From Porphyra umbilicalis (lineage: Eukaryota > Rhodophyta > Bangiophyceae > Bangiales > Bangiaceae), in contig KV919005.1 of the NCBI GenBank assembly GCA_002049455.2, forward strand, positions 57,453-121,452: a stretch of 64,000 bases of DNA. The letters are read 5' to 3'. The notes beneath the pieces are model-generated. The model had not been told where the DNA came from and ran no database searches. It saw only the letters and a program-made list of their open reading frames with translations. Made by a program: the position numbers and the translations under genes. Numbering within the stretch: position 1 is the first letter of the stretch; every line of letters begins with the position of its first letter. This document shows positions 1 through 11,321 of the stretch, one piece after another.

Positions 1-72
1 GGTAAGGATCGGTTGATGTGCATCGGGCGAAAAAGATCGGCTGTAGATGCAGAAAACACAAAGGAGGACGAT

Positions 73-330
73 GGTGCGTGTCCCAAAAATGAGACATCGC
101 GGTTTTTTCTTTTTTTCTCGGCCCACTGGCCTTCTGCAACGGTCCGATAATGTAATGTGACCCACTCGGTCCCACTGTGCTTCCAGAACAGCCCCTGACA
201 GTGTTAGCAGAGGCGGCGGCACATCCTGACGTGTCATGGGGGAAAGTGTCATTCCTTGTAACTTCGACAGGTGACAATCACGCGGCCCAATCAAATGCAC
301 AGATACTAGAGCAGGCATGTGCTGACAATC
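73..330 (+). repeat. Left copy of a ~255-bp inverted dispersed repeat
   Basis: This stretch recurs in inverted orientation at 4017-4270 with only scattered differences. Its outer edge is GGTGCGTGTCCCAAAAATGA (73-92), and that 20-mer also occurs inverted at 682-701. The conserved outer edge suggests the terminus of a DNA transposon family. The short reading frames shared by the two copies (around 177-365 and 3921-4166) end differently, so I do not treat them as genes. Confidence 0.75.
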
Positions 331-681
331 TGTGCACGAAGAAAAGGGCAGCACCTTACCAATAAAAACGTGAAAAAGACCCCCATGTAGCCCCCTGTGA
401 GGAAAACACGATTTGGGACAGCCCTCATCGAAGCTCCAGTTAGCACATGAGCTTTGGCGTTGCAAACCTTTAACCCCAAGAACCTGAAAAAGACTGGCTC
501 CAAGATCGGGGCTATCTGAGAGGTCCACAGAACAGGGCCCACAGGCGGGTATTAAGGAGTTGTCAGCTAAGCACGCGTCGGGAGAGGCTCTTTCCATGGA
601 GGCCAGTCGAGAATTTTCTCGTACCCCACGCCGCCTGCGCCCGTGCAGTGATGTGTCAGTCCTTCGGAAAACGCGCATGTC

Positions 682-701
682 TCATTTTTGGGACACGCAC
701 C
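682..701 (-). repeat. Third copy of the GGTGCGTGTCCC terminus
   Basis: Exact inverse of bases 73-92; the match extends a few bases to either side (ATGGTGCG outside, GAGACAT inside). With the copy at 71 it could bracket a ~630-bp non-autonomous element. I could not find a convincing target-site duplication. Confidence 0.6.
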
Positions 702-721
702 ATAGGATCTCAACATCTCAA

Positions 722-910
722 ACACGAAGCAAAATTTTGCTTCGGGCGAACGCTGACGAGCTCTGAGAGCGCGTGCTCCGGAGCAGCTGCCCAAGGCCCT
801 GCTGGGGAATGCCTTGGGCTATTGGATTTACTGCTTCGCGAGCACAATACCATTGCCTGGCCTGGGGTGTCGGTGGTGATGACGACATGCATGGATGACA
901 CCCGCTCTGG
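722..910 (+). repeat. Diverged dispersed repeat, copy A
   Basis: Homologous, inverted, to about 9155-9345. Shared blocks in the same order include GCAAAATTTTGC, CTCTGAGAGCGC, GGGAATGCCTTG, ATTTACTG, CAATACCAT and a GGTGTC-GTGGT block. Very GC-rich simple DNA begins at its inner edge in both places, so these could be the ends of one old element or two separate insertions. Confidence 0.6.
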
Positions 911-914
911 GATG

Positions 915-2530
915 CCATGAGGCGGCCCCGCTCCCCCCGCGCCCCCATCCTCCCGCACCCGCTCCTCCCCGCTCCCCCCGCCCCCCCCGCCCTCCTCCTA
1001 TCGCATCCCAGCCTCCTGTGGCATCCAGGTGCTCCCTACGGCCCCCTCCGCCAGGGTGGCGGTCCGTGGGGGCGACAGCGGCAGGCGGCGGCGGCGGCCG
1101 AACGGGCTGCAGCCCGCCGCTGGAGGCACCCCCCCCGCCCCCCTAGCTTCCCACTCCCCCCGCGCCACCCCCCCTCCCTGCCTTTTCCGGCTTCCTGCCG
1201 CTTCCCTTCGGCCCCGTCTGCCATGCTGGCGGTGTGTGCTGACGGTGGCGGCAGCCAGCGGCGGTGGTCGTGCGGGCTGCCGCCCGCCCCTCGGGGCACC
1301 ATTCGCGCCCGCCCCGCCCCGCTGCCCCCCTGCCCCCCTCCCGCCAGCCTCGGCCGGCATCCAGGTGATCCCCTCGGGCCCCCCCACCACGCTAGTGTTC
1401 TGTGGGGGTTGCGGCAGCGGCTAGTGGCGGCGGCCGTGCGGATGGTCGCCCGCCGCTGGGGGCACCCTGCCTGGTTTCCGCCCCCCCCCCGCCCGCTGGC
1501 TAACGAGGGAGGTACATGGCGCAGAATGTGGTGCGGGCGGTCTGCAGCGGGGGCGAGTGGCGGGTAGGGCGACCTGCAGTGGGCGCGGGTGGCAGGGCGG
1601 TCGGCTAGTCGGGCGGGCCGCCGGTAGGGTGGGTGGCGGTCGGCCGGCGGGGCGGGTGTTCGGCGGGACGGCCTGCAGGCGCGCCCCCCGCCACGGTGGT
1701 GCTCCCCCCCCCACCGCGGCCGCGGTTGCCCCCCCCCCATCCCCCCAAAGTCTCCCTCCACTCCTTCCCCCAACTACCCCCCCTGTCGCCCATGAGCACC
1801 TCCTCGGCCGCCCTGCGACCGCCCATGACTGCCCATGCGGCGGCCTCCGCCACCGCGTAGGTCACGACCGCCGCCGGCCGCTCGGCGCCGGCGGTGGTCA
1901 ACGCGGTCCCTCGCCCCGCCTCCCTCTTTCTCGCTTCCCTCCACACGTTCACAGAGGCGGATGCACCCGCCGTAGCCGCCGCCGCCGCGACGGGGCTGGG
2001 GCCCGTCGACGGCACGCTCGCCGTCGGGCGGGCGGCGCGCGAGGCGGTGCGCAGGGGGGAGGGGCCCACAAAGCCGTTGGCTGTGTGCTGTTGATGGGTG
2101 TGGCGAGCGGGGGCGCCGGGGAGTCGGTGTCCCTCGACGGCGCGCGGGCGGCGTTGCGCATCGTCGCGAACATTGGTGATGCCGCCGTTACCGCACCCGC
2201 ACCCGCCGCCACTGCCGCCGATGCCGCCACCGCCGCCGTCGCCGGCCTATGGAGATGTCTGTCGGGGGGGTTTGGCGCTGGCGGCCAGCGGCAGCGGCCG
2301 GCTGCGGGGGCGGCCTGCGGTGTCTGGCGGCTGCGTCTGGCGGCTGCGTCTGGCGGCGGGGCTGGCGGTGGTGGCGGTAGAGATTGAGGCGGTCAGCGCC
2401 GGCGTCTGGTGCCGGCAGCTGGCGGCGACGACTGCCGGGGGTGGCGACAGGCGGGGCGGGCAGTTCACGCCGGTGGCTGGCGTGGGGGTTGTCGGCGGGG
2501 GCTGCCGATGGGGGTCATTGTGTGGTCTTT
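915..2530. other. GC-rich low-complexity DNA without recognisable gene
   Basis: Dense C/G with repeated CCGCC, GCGGC and poly-C runs. Several overlapping frames are open on both strands only because stop codons are rare at this composition. None shows a domain, a conserved motif or a plausible start context. Confidence 0.6.
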
Positions 2531-2974
2531 TGGGCTCTATACAGATCATAGAGTGCAACAAAGCCAGCGCACATACAAAGTTGCCCGGGAGAGAGGTTGG
2601 GAGCAGTAAAGAGGCGGTGGCCTTTCCAGGCTAACCTCCTTGGCGTGGGGACAGGCGCCCACGGGTGCATGCGGTGGCCACCCCCGCTCGTGGGCTGCGC
2701 CGTCTGCCTCCTGGCCGACGAATGACATCTCCCCGTCGCCGTCGGACCCCGTCAAGCGCCAGCGTGGCGCCCGCCGCGCCCGCCCACCACGGCTCCGACG
2801 CTTGCAGCGGCCGACGGAACGGCAGCGGCGAGGACGCCCTCGCGGGCCCGCGCGTCCCCCATGCCGCGGTTGCCCGGCGCGCCGCCGCCGTCGACCAACC
2901 GCAGCCGCTCCAGCTTTTCGGACGCGACAAGCGCGTCGGCCGACCACAGCCAGTTGCCCTCGGTCAGCGCGCTC

Positions 2975-3290
2975 CGCTCGAGGGTGGCGTGGAGCGTCGC
3001 GCCACCGCCACAGGCCGCCGCCGTTGCCGCTGCAGCCGTGCGACGCCGCCCCGCTCGAGCGTGGCGTGGAGCGTCGCGCCACCGCCACAGGCCGCCGCCG
3101 ATGCCGCTGCAGCCGCACGACGCCGCCCCGCTCGATCGTGGCGTGGAGCGTCGCGTCACCGCCACAGGGCGCCGCCGTTGTCGCTGCAGCCGTGCGACGC
3201 CGCCCCGCTCGAGCGTGGCGTGGAGCGTCGCGCCACCGCCACAGGGCACCGCCGTTGCCGCTGCAGCCGTACGACGCCGCCCCCGCTGCC
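2975..3290. repeat. 77-bp tandem repeat, about four copies
   Basis: The landmark CGCTCGA recurs at 2975, 3052, 3129 and 3206, exactly 77 bases apart, followed each time by a GGCGTGGAGCGTCGCG block. Because 77 is not a multiple of three, the repeated unit shifts frame each time. It therefore appears in every overlapping translation and does not support a coding repeat. Confidence 0.85.
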
Positions 3291-4016
3291 GTCCGCCAAA
3301 GCCGCCGCTGCCGCTGCCTTCGTCCGCTGCCGTTCACAGCTGCAGTTGTCCAACCCTGCCGCTGTCCGCCGCTGCAGCTGCCGCCAACGCCTCCACTGCC
3401 GCCGCCGCCGTTGCCGTTGCCCCTGACGGCCGCAGACAGCCGTTCCACATCTAAAACGCAGCTGCGGGACGATCTGTCCCACTGCCACATCCGTGGCTAC
3501 CGTGGCTGTTCCTTTCCCACCCCCCTCGGCAGGGATGAGAGTGACGGCGCCGCGGGTTGCGTCGGACGCGTCGCCGCCAGCGCCAGCGCCCCCGCTTCTC
3601 GTTCTCGCGATGGGGGCACGGCCACGCCCGCCACGAGGACACGTCCCCCCCCCCCCCCCCCCCCCACCACCCATTGATGCACCTCACGCAGAGCCTCGCA
3701 GCGCGTCCGGTGCCACATGCAGCGGGCGCGAGAACACGGTGCACAACCGCGGACGGTGGCTCCGAAGACGAGGAGACAGCTCAAGATGGCTTGATGTTCA
3801 AGGGTAAAAGCCTTGCACAGCTTCCCCTCCAGCCTCGTGCTTCCTTGCACACGCCGATGCACACACGATGAGGTCACACGATCCCTCCAGGAATTTTAGC
3901 GGTCCACGAACGCCGACTGCTCATTGGCTGTCCGTTCCCGCAAATTGCTGACAGCACGTTTGCAACCGTCCCGCATGGGAAACGGAAGGGGGTCCATTTT
4001 TTGTGAAAGTGCCATA

Positions 4017-4270
4017 ATTGTCAGCACATGCCCTCTTTAGTATCTGTGCATTTAATTGGGCCGCGTGATCGTCACCTGTCGAAGTTGCAATGAATGACAC
4101 TTTCGCCCATGACACGTGAGGATGTGGCGCCTCTGCTAACAGTGTCAGGGGCTGTTCTGGAAGCACAGTGGGACCGAGTGGGTCACATTACATTATCGGA
4201 CTGTTGCAGAAGGCCAGTGGGCCGAGAAAAAAAGAAAAAACCGCCATATTTCATTTTTGGGACACGCACC
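4017..4270 (-). repeat. Right copy of the ~255-bp inverted dispersed repeat
   Basis: Inverse of 73-330; the outer 20 bases (4251-4270) are identical to bases 73-92. The pair encloses about 3.7 kb of GC-rich simple DNA and the 77-bp array. Confidence 0.75.
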
Positions 4271-4395
4271 GTACGATGCAGGTCATTGTCTCGCTCGTGC
4301 TTCTCCGTGATGACAGTGTCAGTGCTCTACCTTCTTGCTAGCGTCCTTCAGCAGCCTCGATGGACGGCCACGTTCAGTCAGCATCCGGTCATATG

Positions 4396-4523
4396 GCCGT
4401 TCTCCTAAAAATCCCGCACTCCAACTGTTGCAAAAGAGTTCCAAATCGGCCTCTGCTGGGTCGTAGAGGCCGATTTTAAACTCTTTTGCAACTGCTGGAG
4501 TGCGGGACTTCTGGGAGAACGGC
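4396..4523. repeat. Near-perfect hairpin (foldback element)
   Basis: Two ~59-base arms, 4396-4454 and 4465-4523, are inverse copies with a few differences, separated by a ~10-base loop. The arms share GCCGTTCTCC at the base and GGCCTCT at the tip. Such a palindrome fits a miniature foldback transposon. A transcript would form a long hairpin, so a small-RNA precursor is also possible. Confidence 0.85.
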
Positions 4524-4539
4524 TGTATGCGCTCCAGTT

Positions 4540-4781
4540 ATATGGCGCGTCGCCAAAGAATGATCGGATCTGAGAAACGCTCACAGCAAGTCACAGCAGT
4601 ACACAGCTGCTCACAGCACAGATTTTAAAATTGCTGTGATCGCCCTTGCCTCCCACAGAGCCATCCAGGAGCCCGCAGCATGCAATTTTAATTCAAAGCA
4701 CAGTCACAGCACGGTCACAGCATGCTGTAACTTGCTGTGGAACTTGATCGGATCCGATCATTCTTTGGCGACGCGCCATAT
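4540..4781. mobile_element. MITE with 31-bp perfect terminal inverted repeats
   Basis: Bases 4540-4570 and the inverse of 4751-4781 are identical over 31 positions, starting ATATGGCGCGTCGCC. The ~180-base interior has no coding capacity and is rich in CACAGC words in both orientations. The size and perfect ends fit a miniature inverted-repeat transposable element mobilised in trans. Confidence 0.85.
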
Positions 4782-4790
4782 GTCACGTGC

Positions 4791-4929
4791 TATACAGTGC
4801 GTTGTCGTTATCAGAGAATCGTTTACAAAAGAATATGGGTCACGAGTCTTCCATTCCAGTCCGTGTGGGCCACTTTTTCTTCATATTGAGCCGAATCAGA
4901 TGTCTCTGATAACGAGAACGCACTGTATA
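4791..4929. mobile_element. 139-bp Tc1/mariner-like MITE
   Basis: The ends 4791-4817 and the inverse of 4903-4929 agree at 26 of 27 bases, reading TATACAGTGCGTT inward. Ends of the form TA-CAGTG are common in Tc1/mariner/pogo-type elements that insert at TA; that family link is an inference. The interior is non-coding. Confidence 0.8.
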
Positions 4930-4999
4930 TTTAACTGGGAGCATCGCAATCGACAATTATCACGGGAACGATCGACAGATCTCGCGATCGTCTTCTGGA

Positions 5000-5790
5000 A
5001 TGCAGCCTAGACTGGGGGAATTGGGAAAACGTGACGGATTTGTCGCACACTGCACCCATCGATTTGAACTTACCGTCATCTGTCCTACCACCGATGGCGC
5101 TGACAATCGTCCTGGGCCCCACCGTTGCCAACCCCACCGTCATCGACTCCACCGTCTTCTTCCCCACAGGGATTGTCCAGCCACGTAGGGCCAGACTGGG
5201 TTGGACCAGGGCGAGGGAGGCCATGCCACTGCAGGCGGCGGGAGTGACGCCTCGTACGGCCGGGAGAGCGACGACTCGGACGGCAAAATGGAGAGGCGTG
5301 TCGGACGATGGAGGTTGAAAATGGGCAGGCGGCGGGGACAGTGCCGACTTAACCGCCGAGGGGCTTGACGGCGCGGACGGCGGGGGTCGTAATGGGTCCG
5401 ACGCGGAAGCGAGTGAGCACCCGTCGGACAGCAGCGATGAATGATCTTGATATACCCCTTGTCGTACCCTTCTTATTCTTTTTCTCAGAAAAGAATCTGG
5501 TCATACTCTAGTCCCTTATGAAGTCTGGTGGTTGCCAGCTCGAGGATGCTCAGACTTTGTGTCGGTTCGTGTCGCTGGAGGACGCGCGTGTGGAACTCGA
5601 AGTCATCTCAAATTCGTAACTGTACGCCCCCTCACGCGATCGACCAAAGGAAATGGTCCTTAAATCCTGTGATCATGAGCCCCAGCAGCCCCTTTCTCGG
5701 TCAAAATGGCAGCGATCGGAAGTGAAACGAGAACGCCTCGCCGTGGTGCGCCGCGAGAATGCATTGCTGGCACAGGGGCTACAAAGTGCG
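5000..5790. other. Intergenic, nothing recognised
   Basis: Moderate composition with a few short open frames on both strands that share nothing with known families. No repeat or regulatory signal was found by eye. Confidence 0.4.
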
Positions 5791-5808
5791 GAAGGGTGCC
5801 ATATATTG

Positions 5809-5923
5809 TCGTTGCGCCAAAAAGTGGAGAGTCCAGGCCTAATCAAGAGGCGCTTTTCTGCGTTTGATTGGCCCAGACATCGATCGGCTTGACTGGGGCC
5901 TCTCCAGCTTTTGGCGCAACGAC
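5809..5923. repeat. Small inverted-repeat element (GTCGTTGCGCCAAAA ends)
   Basis: Bases 5809-5833 and the inverse of 5899-5923 match almost completely (GTCGTTGCGCCAAAA, then a G/C-T-GGAGAG block), giving a ~115-bp foldback unit. The edges (CATATATTGT on the left, ACCATAAGCGGAT on the right) resemble the repeat words at 9601-9626 and 16111-16136, suggesting a related family. Confidence 0.75.
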
Positions 5924-6229
5924 CATAAGCGGATAGTGACTGTATCCATCAAGTCGAGGTAGTATTTGAGAATGCCGATCACAATGCAAAAAATCCGCAT
6001 GAGGTGGTGGGGGGGGGGGGAACGCCTGTCGTGCCGCCACGTGGGGGGGTGGGGGAGTGGATTTCGGGGCTTCTGGGGGGGGGGGGGTTCGAGCGAGGAT
6101 GATGCCACGTGAGAGGAATGGTACTTCGGTACACTCCTTGTATCCCTTGTACTCGTGTCTGTGCATGACCGCCTGCCTCGGTATTGCTCCAGCGCGTCCA
6201 ACGCTGTTGCTGTATCCCCCTCCTCAGCT

Positions 6230-7030
6230 GCTGGCAGCCGCCATCGCTGCTGGCCGCAGCCCGCTCCCTGCCGACCGCCTCCCCCCCCTTCCTGGCTGTC
6301 TCCCCCCCCCCCTTGGTAGCCGCAGTTTTTGCGCGCTCGCTTCTGTCGCTAACCACCCCCCCCGAGCTTTTGGCCACGCCACTGGCTGTCGCTCCCACTG
6401 CTGGCGCCGCCCCCGCCGCTAGCCACCGCCCCACAGCCGGGCGGCACCCTTGCTGCCGGCAGCCGACCGCGCGGCCAGCCACCAATCCCGGCTATGGACG
6501 ATCCCCCCGCCCTTTGCGGCCGCCCGCGCTGCCGGCCACCGCCCCAGCCCCTCGTCACCGCCCCCGCACTTGGCGGCCGCCCGCGCTGCCAGCCACCTCC
6601 CCCGCCGCTGGCCGCCGCCCCCGCCCTTGGCCACTGCCCGCGCTGTCCACCGCCGCTGCTGCCCCTGGCCGCCGCCCCCGCCGCTGGCGACCGCCCCCGC
6701 TGGCGGTTGGCGGCGGTGACCCCGACGCGTGGGCGGTCGGCATGAGAGCCGCGGCGGAGAGGGGAATCAGTGGCGATCGGGGGGATCAGCGGCGGTAGGG
6801 GCCTCATCGGCGGTGAGGCGGGCCAGCGGCGGTGAGGGGGACCAGCCACGGTCGGGGGAAAGTAATAAAGATGGGGGGGGGCAGCAGCGGGGGAGGGTGC
6901 AGCAGCGGGGGAGATGCAGCAGCGGGGGGGGAGACAGCAGCGGCGGGGGAGGCAGCAGAGGACGGGGGAGGCAGCAGTGGGCGGGGGAAACAGCGACTGT
7001 AGGGGGAATCGAGCGAAGAAGCATCACTGC
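6230..7030. other. GC-rich simple DNA, no gene recognised
   Basis: C-rich CCGCC/GCTGGC words on the plus strand pass into G-rich GGGGAGGCAGCAG-type near-repeats around 6870-7000. Frames are open by composition on both strands. Tandem GGGG tracts could form G-quadruplexes. Confidence 0.5.
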
Positions 7031-7249
7031 TGGGGAGAAGAGATGGGAGACGGGGGCAGGAGGGAGGTGGAACCTTCTATCAGCACGTCAGAAACAACGC
7101 AACGGAAAGAAAGGCACTGACGACGGCAGTCGTGACCGTCGTGGCAACCAACTGAGGGGGGCCTGGCGGCAGATCAGGCTGGAGATGACTCCACCAAGCA
7201 GTGTGAATGGACCCCCGCTGACAGCATCTCAGATCCAGTGTATTCGGCA

Positions 7250-9150
7250 GATCGACACTTACATTGCCCAATCCAGTTGATCACTTGTTTTTTCTGACAC
7301 TGTTCCATCCAGTGGGTTGTGACCCTGCGCTTCTCTTGCGGCCTACAACAGTTCTGCATATTATTTTGCAAAGAAAACAACGTCTTATGTCTCCTACAGT
7401 ACCATGTCCCCATTTTTTTCAACTTCGGTGGGGATCGGTATGGTCTGGTCACCACCGCGTTCCCCGCTGCCATATGGTCCAAGAAGAAGGAGCATACGGC
7501 ACGTCCGGGCCGAACTCGACCAAAACAACACTTTTTCAGAGAGACTCGTTTCTGATGCTCTGAAGGGTCCTGGAAAGGAAATAGTGAGTCGCTAAGCGCA
7601 CAAACGCTTCCTTCCTTCTCTTTTCGCCCGTCCAAGTTCACAGCGGCGAGGTACTCCGCTACCCCCCCACGACGCCCGGCCCGTCTGCTGGCCAACTTTC
7701 TGTGTGCATTAGCTTTGCTACATGGTTTACTCCTGGTAGAGACTGAAAAGCCACGCCAGTACTGTCATATGATGCCCACTGCGCGTAACGTGCCTTCAGC
7801 CTTCCCAGCCACCCCAATAGCGAGCGTACGAGCCTTCTGCGGAGGTGGTATGCCGCCAACGCACTCTGGGCCCTCCCTAACAGTCCCATGAGAGCCTCAC
7901 GCACACTTATCCGTGGGCCATCACTCGTTGTGGGCGGTTGTATCACCGATGTACTCTGGCACCCACTGGTAACAGGAGGCCACTAACGGCCCACTCAGTT
8001 GTGTACAGTGGTCTGTGGGGACACAGTGGACACACACTGCTATGTGCATGGCCTCACAAGCACCGCAGCCGCCAGCAACAGCCGAAAACAGATGACGCAT
8101 ACCCCCCCCCTGCGTGACCCCCTCTCACCCCTACCTACTCTCCACACCAGCTACCCCTGCCCGCCTATGCTTCGCAGAAGACAAAACAATAGTCATGCTT
8201 CTGATAAACAGCTTGGCCTTTATAAAGCCGCTGCTCGCCGACCGACCCCGCCGCCGGCCGCTACCGCCGCCGGCCGCCCCCACCACCAGCCACCACCACC
8301 AGCCGCCCCATCCACAATCGATGGCCTCTGACCACCCGGGCCAAAACCCGCCACCAAGAGCCGTCACCGACAACCGGTACTCCCGCCGACCGCCCACGCG
8401 TAAGCGCCGCCGCTGGTCAGCCTACTCGCCGGATCCCCCACGCCAACAGCCGAGACCGGGAGCGCCCCCGCTGCCGCACCCCACCCTGCTTGCTGGCACC
8501 CGACGCCGGCGCCTGCGCCTCACCGCCAAGCACCGCCACCGCCAGCACGATCCGCCAGAGACCGCCTGCCACCGGCGAGGGGCGCCCAACCCCGCAGCGA
8601 GGGGAGGCTGGAGGGAACGCGGGGAGCGGCGGGAAGATGAGGTGCGGCAGGCCGCTCCGCCGCACACCGCCCTGTCACCTGCCAGTCCTGTCGCCTTTTC
8701 GCCCCGCCGCCTGCCCGCCCAGCCGTCCACCCGTCGTACCTGCCTAGCTGGCGCAGGGGGGAGGGAAAGCGGGGGCGGCAGTCGGAGCGGCGCGGGTGGC
8801 GCGGCGCGGCGCAGCGGGGAGAGGGGTGGTGGCCGCCCGCACCGCCGGCCCCCGCTGGTCGGAAAGCGCCAGCAGGAGAGAGAAGAGCAGGAAATCGGGA
8901 GCGGGGGAGCAGAGGGAGCAGATGGGGGGGGCGGGCGGGGGGGGGGGCCGGGGGGGGGGGGGGGCGGGTCGGGGGAGGGGGCGGGCGGGGTGGGGGGGCC
9001 GGCGGGCCAGGCGGTGGGTGAAACGGTCGCAGATACGGGCATCACGGCCGATACGCCGGTCGGAAGGCGTGGATCACAGCAGTGTGCAGGGGGGGGGCGT
9101 GGGCCGCTCTGTAGAGGGGGTGCCGCACGGCACTCCACAGGGGGGGGTCG
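7250..9150. other. Intergenic; second half GC-rich simple DNA
   Basis: 7250-8200 has normal composition and no supported gene. 8200-9150 becomes very GC-rich and ends in a G-dominated tract at about 8925-9020 with up to about 18 consecutive G. No domain was seen in any frame. Confidence 0.5.
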
Positions 9151-9154
9151 ACCA

Positions 9155-9345
9155 TGAATGTCGTTATGACCACTGACACCACACGCCAGGACATGGTATT
9201 GCACCAGCCACACAGTAAATGCAATGGTCAAGGCATTCCCGCGTAGCTTCTGGGCCACGTCCTCGACGCGCAGTGCCAGCCACGAGCAGCGAGCGCTCTC
9301 AGAGATCCTCAGGGACCACCCCATGCAAAATTTTGCATTGTGATC
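9155..9345 (-). repeat. Diverged dispersed repeat, copy B
   Basis: Inverted homologue of 722-910, ending in CCATGCAAAATTTTGCATTG. The A/T-rich palindrome GCAAAATTTTGC lies at the outer edge of both copies. Confidence 0.6.
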
Positions 9346-9600
9346 GAAAGCCCCAGATACTACATGATCAAGTCATTGATTTGGCGGTAGAGCGAGCACA
9401 CAACGAACGCCAGCAATGCTGCGTACAGTCAGTATCCGCTCCAGTTAGATGGCATGTCATATAACTGGGGGATTTTGCTTGCCCCAGGGCGCACGAGACG
9501 CCAAAGGGCATCTCATTGGTCAGATCTTGCAGATGTGGCAGCGCAGTCAGCAACAATCCAGCAACTTGGACAGTTGACCAAGTGCGCAAGGGTGTCATAT

Positions 9601-9626
9601 ATTGTGCTTCCCAGAAAAAGTGGATC
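9601..9626 (+). repeat. 26-bp exact dispersed word
   Basis: All 26 bases recur in inverse at 16111-16136. The core GCTTCCCAGAAAAAGTGGATC resembles the 5809 element (GCGCCAAAAAGTGGA). It is probably one end of a transposon family with looser homology further inward. Confidence 0.7.
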
Positions 9627-10389
9627 CCTCTGTGCGAAGCAACTGATCCGCTTCAGAGCAATTGCTTGTCATTGAAGGGCTTCCGACGTCTTCGAACGCA
9701 CATCCGAGAGAGTTGAGGCTGCTGCAAGGGAAAGGGCCGGTGTTCCGCGCCACCCCATTGGGCCACAGGGAACGATACAAAATGAACAGGCCAGTCTTGG
9801 CCGATTTGTGATAAGATCTCAGGACAGACCGGCTGAATGACGACTCACGAGCACAAGTGCGCAAAACCCGCCGGCCCCCACTTCTGCATGCGCCGTATCT
9901 ACACGCCATCACAGGTTGGTGTAGCCCAAACTCGTTCATCCTGTTCTTTCCTGCTGCCCACCGGCCAGGTTCCGAACCCGTGATTGGCTCCCTGCAAGTA
10001 AATCAATGGAAAACCCTCCACCAGCGGCACTGAGCCTTGTCCCAACGCATGCATCAGGTGGACATCTGCGCTCAGTGGGTGTGCCCAAGCGCAATGATCA
10101 GCGACGAGCCGTGGAGCCAACCCCGTCGCAGCTCAGGCCTGTGGACCAGCGCATTTGCTTTGCATCTCCTATTGTGGACACGGTGTCGCTGCGACGATCC
10201 AAAACGGGCGCCGCGCCCGGCGTCCGTCACATTTTCTCGGCCATCCAAAGCTGCCTGTGACGATCTGGCAGACAGCCCCCAAAACTGCAGCTCGCCGTCT
10301 GCCACGCTGCCATGCCGGCAAGAAAGGAGCCCATCCTCGGACCACAGATCACTGGGGTCCACGAGCTCGTGCTTTTTTCGTTCCCGCCC

Positions 10390-10960
10390 CCCCCATGCAG
10401 ATGCGCATTCCATGGCATGTTCCGGCCCGATCGGCGCCCACCCTCGGGGACGCAGCGGGTGGGCGATGCGGCCGTCGCCCAAAATTGATATTGCACCCCT
10501 CAGTTGGAGATTGGAACACCTGCGCAGTGCACTGGATGGTTCAGCCCCCGCCCCCCCTCCCCCCCAGATGCGCAATCCATGGTGCTTTTGGGCTCAGTCG
10601 GCGCCCAGCCTCGGGGCCACAGCCGGTGGGCGATGCGGCCATCGCCCAAATTTGAGATTGTACACCTCAGTTGCAGACTGGAACACGTGCGCAGTGCACT
10701 GGATGGTTCAGCCCCCACCCCCCCCCCCCTAGATGCGCATTCCATGGTGATTTCTGGCTCACTCGACGCCCAGGCTTGGGGCGACTGCGGTTGACCGCGA
10801 CCGTCCCCACCCAAAAATCATTTGGTTCCACTTTGTTGTACATCGGAACTTCCGGACTGGGCACTGGTCCGGATCGTCCCCCACCCCCCCCCCCCCCCCC
10901 GCAGATGCGCGTTCAATGGAGGTTTTGGTCTCGGTCTGCGACAAGGCCCGGGGGGATCAT
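10390..10960. repeat. ~167-bp tandem repeat, four diverged copies
   Basis: The landmark ATGCGC recurs at 10401, 10568, 10733 and 10905 (steps 167, 165 and 172). Each is preceded by a poly-C tract of varying length and followed by a GGCTCA/GGCGCCCA block, a GGGCGATG block and GTGCACTGGATGGTTCAG. Variation in the poly-C tract explains the unequal period. The array ends about 360 bases before the transposase start at 11322. Confidence 0.85.
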
Positions 10961-11321
10961 CGATGGGCGATGCCATCAATGGGGAAAAACGAATAAACAG
11001 GTTGATTTGCGTTCGACGCTGTTTTTTTTTTTTTGCTATCCGATGTGCATATCATTTTCTGTGCGCACGTGCGCGCCCGCGTTCGTCTCAAGGCCTGGAC
11101 CGTCTGTGGGCGCCCCCTCGGGTCTCAGCTCGATCGCACTCCCTCCCGCGCAACGCGACGCGGGTCATGTGCGTCGTCGCGGCGGACCAGGCACAACCTT
11201 CCCCACCCCTGCTACTATTTTTCCCCAAACACGGCAACGCCACAGGTGATGCGGCAGCAGATGCCCCAACCCCCCTGTGAAGACGACAGGGCTACGGCTT
11301 GAGCCATCTTTGCGTGCAAGC

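Noticed and set aside
177-365. Small protein shared with 3921-4166 (MLPEQPLT start)
   Set aside because: The two copies lie in inverted repeats and diverge at the C-terminus, with different stop positions; better explained as repeat DNA.
917-3700. Many long open frames on both strands (Pro/Arg/Ala/Gly-rich)
   Set aside because: They overlap in all frames, consist of compositional runs and include a 77-bp repeat that rotates frame. No domain or start context.
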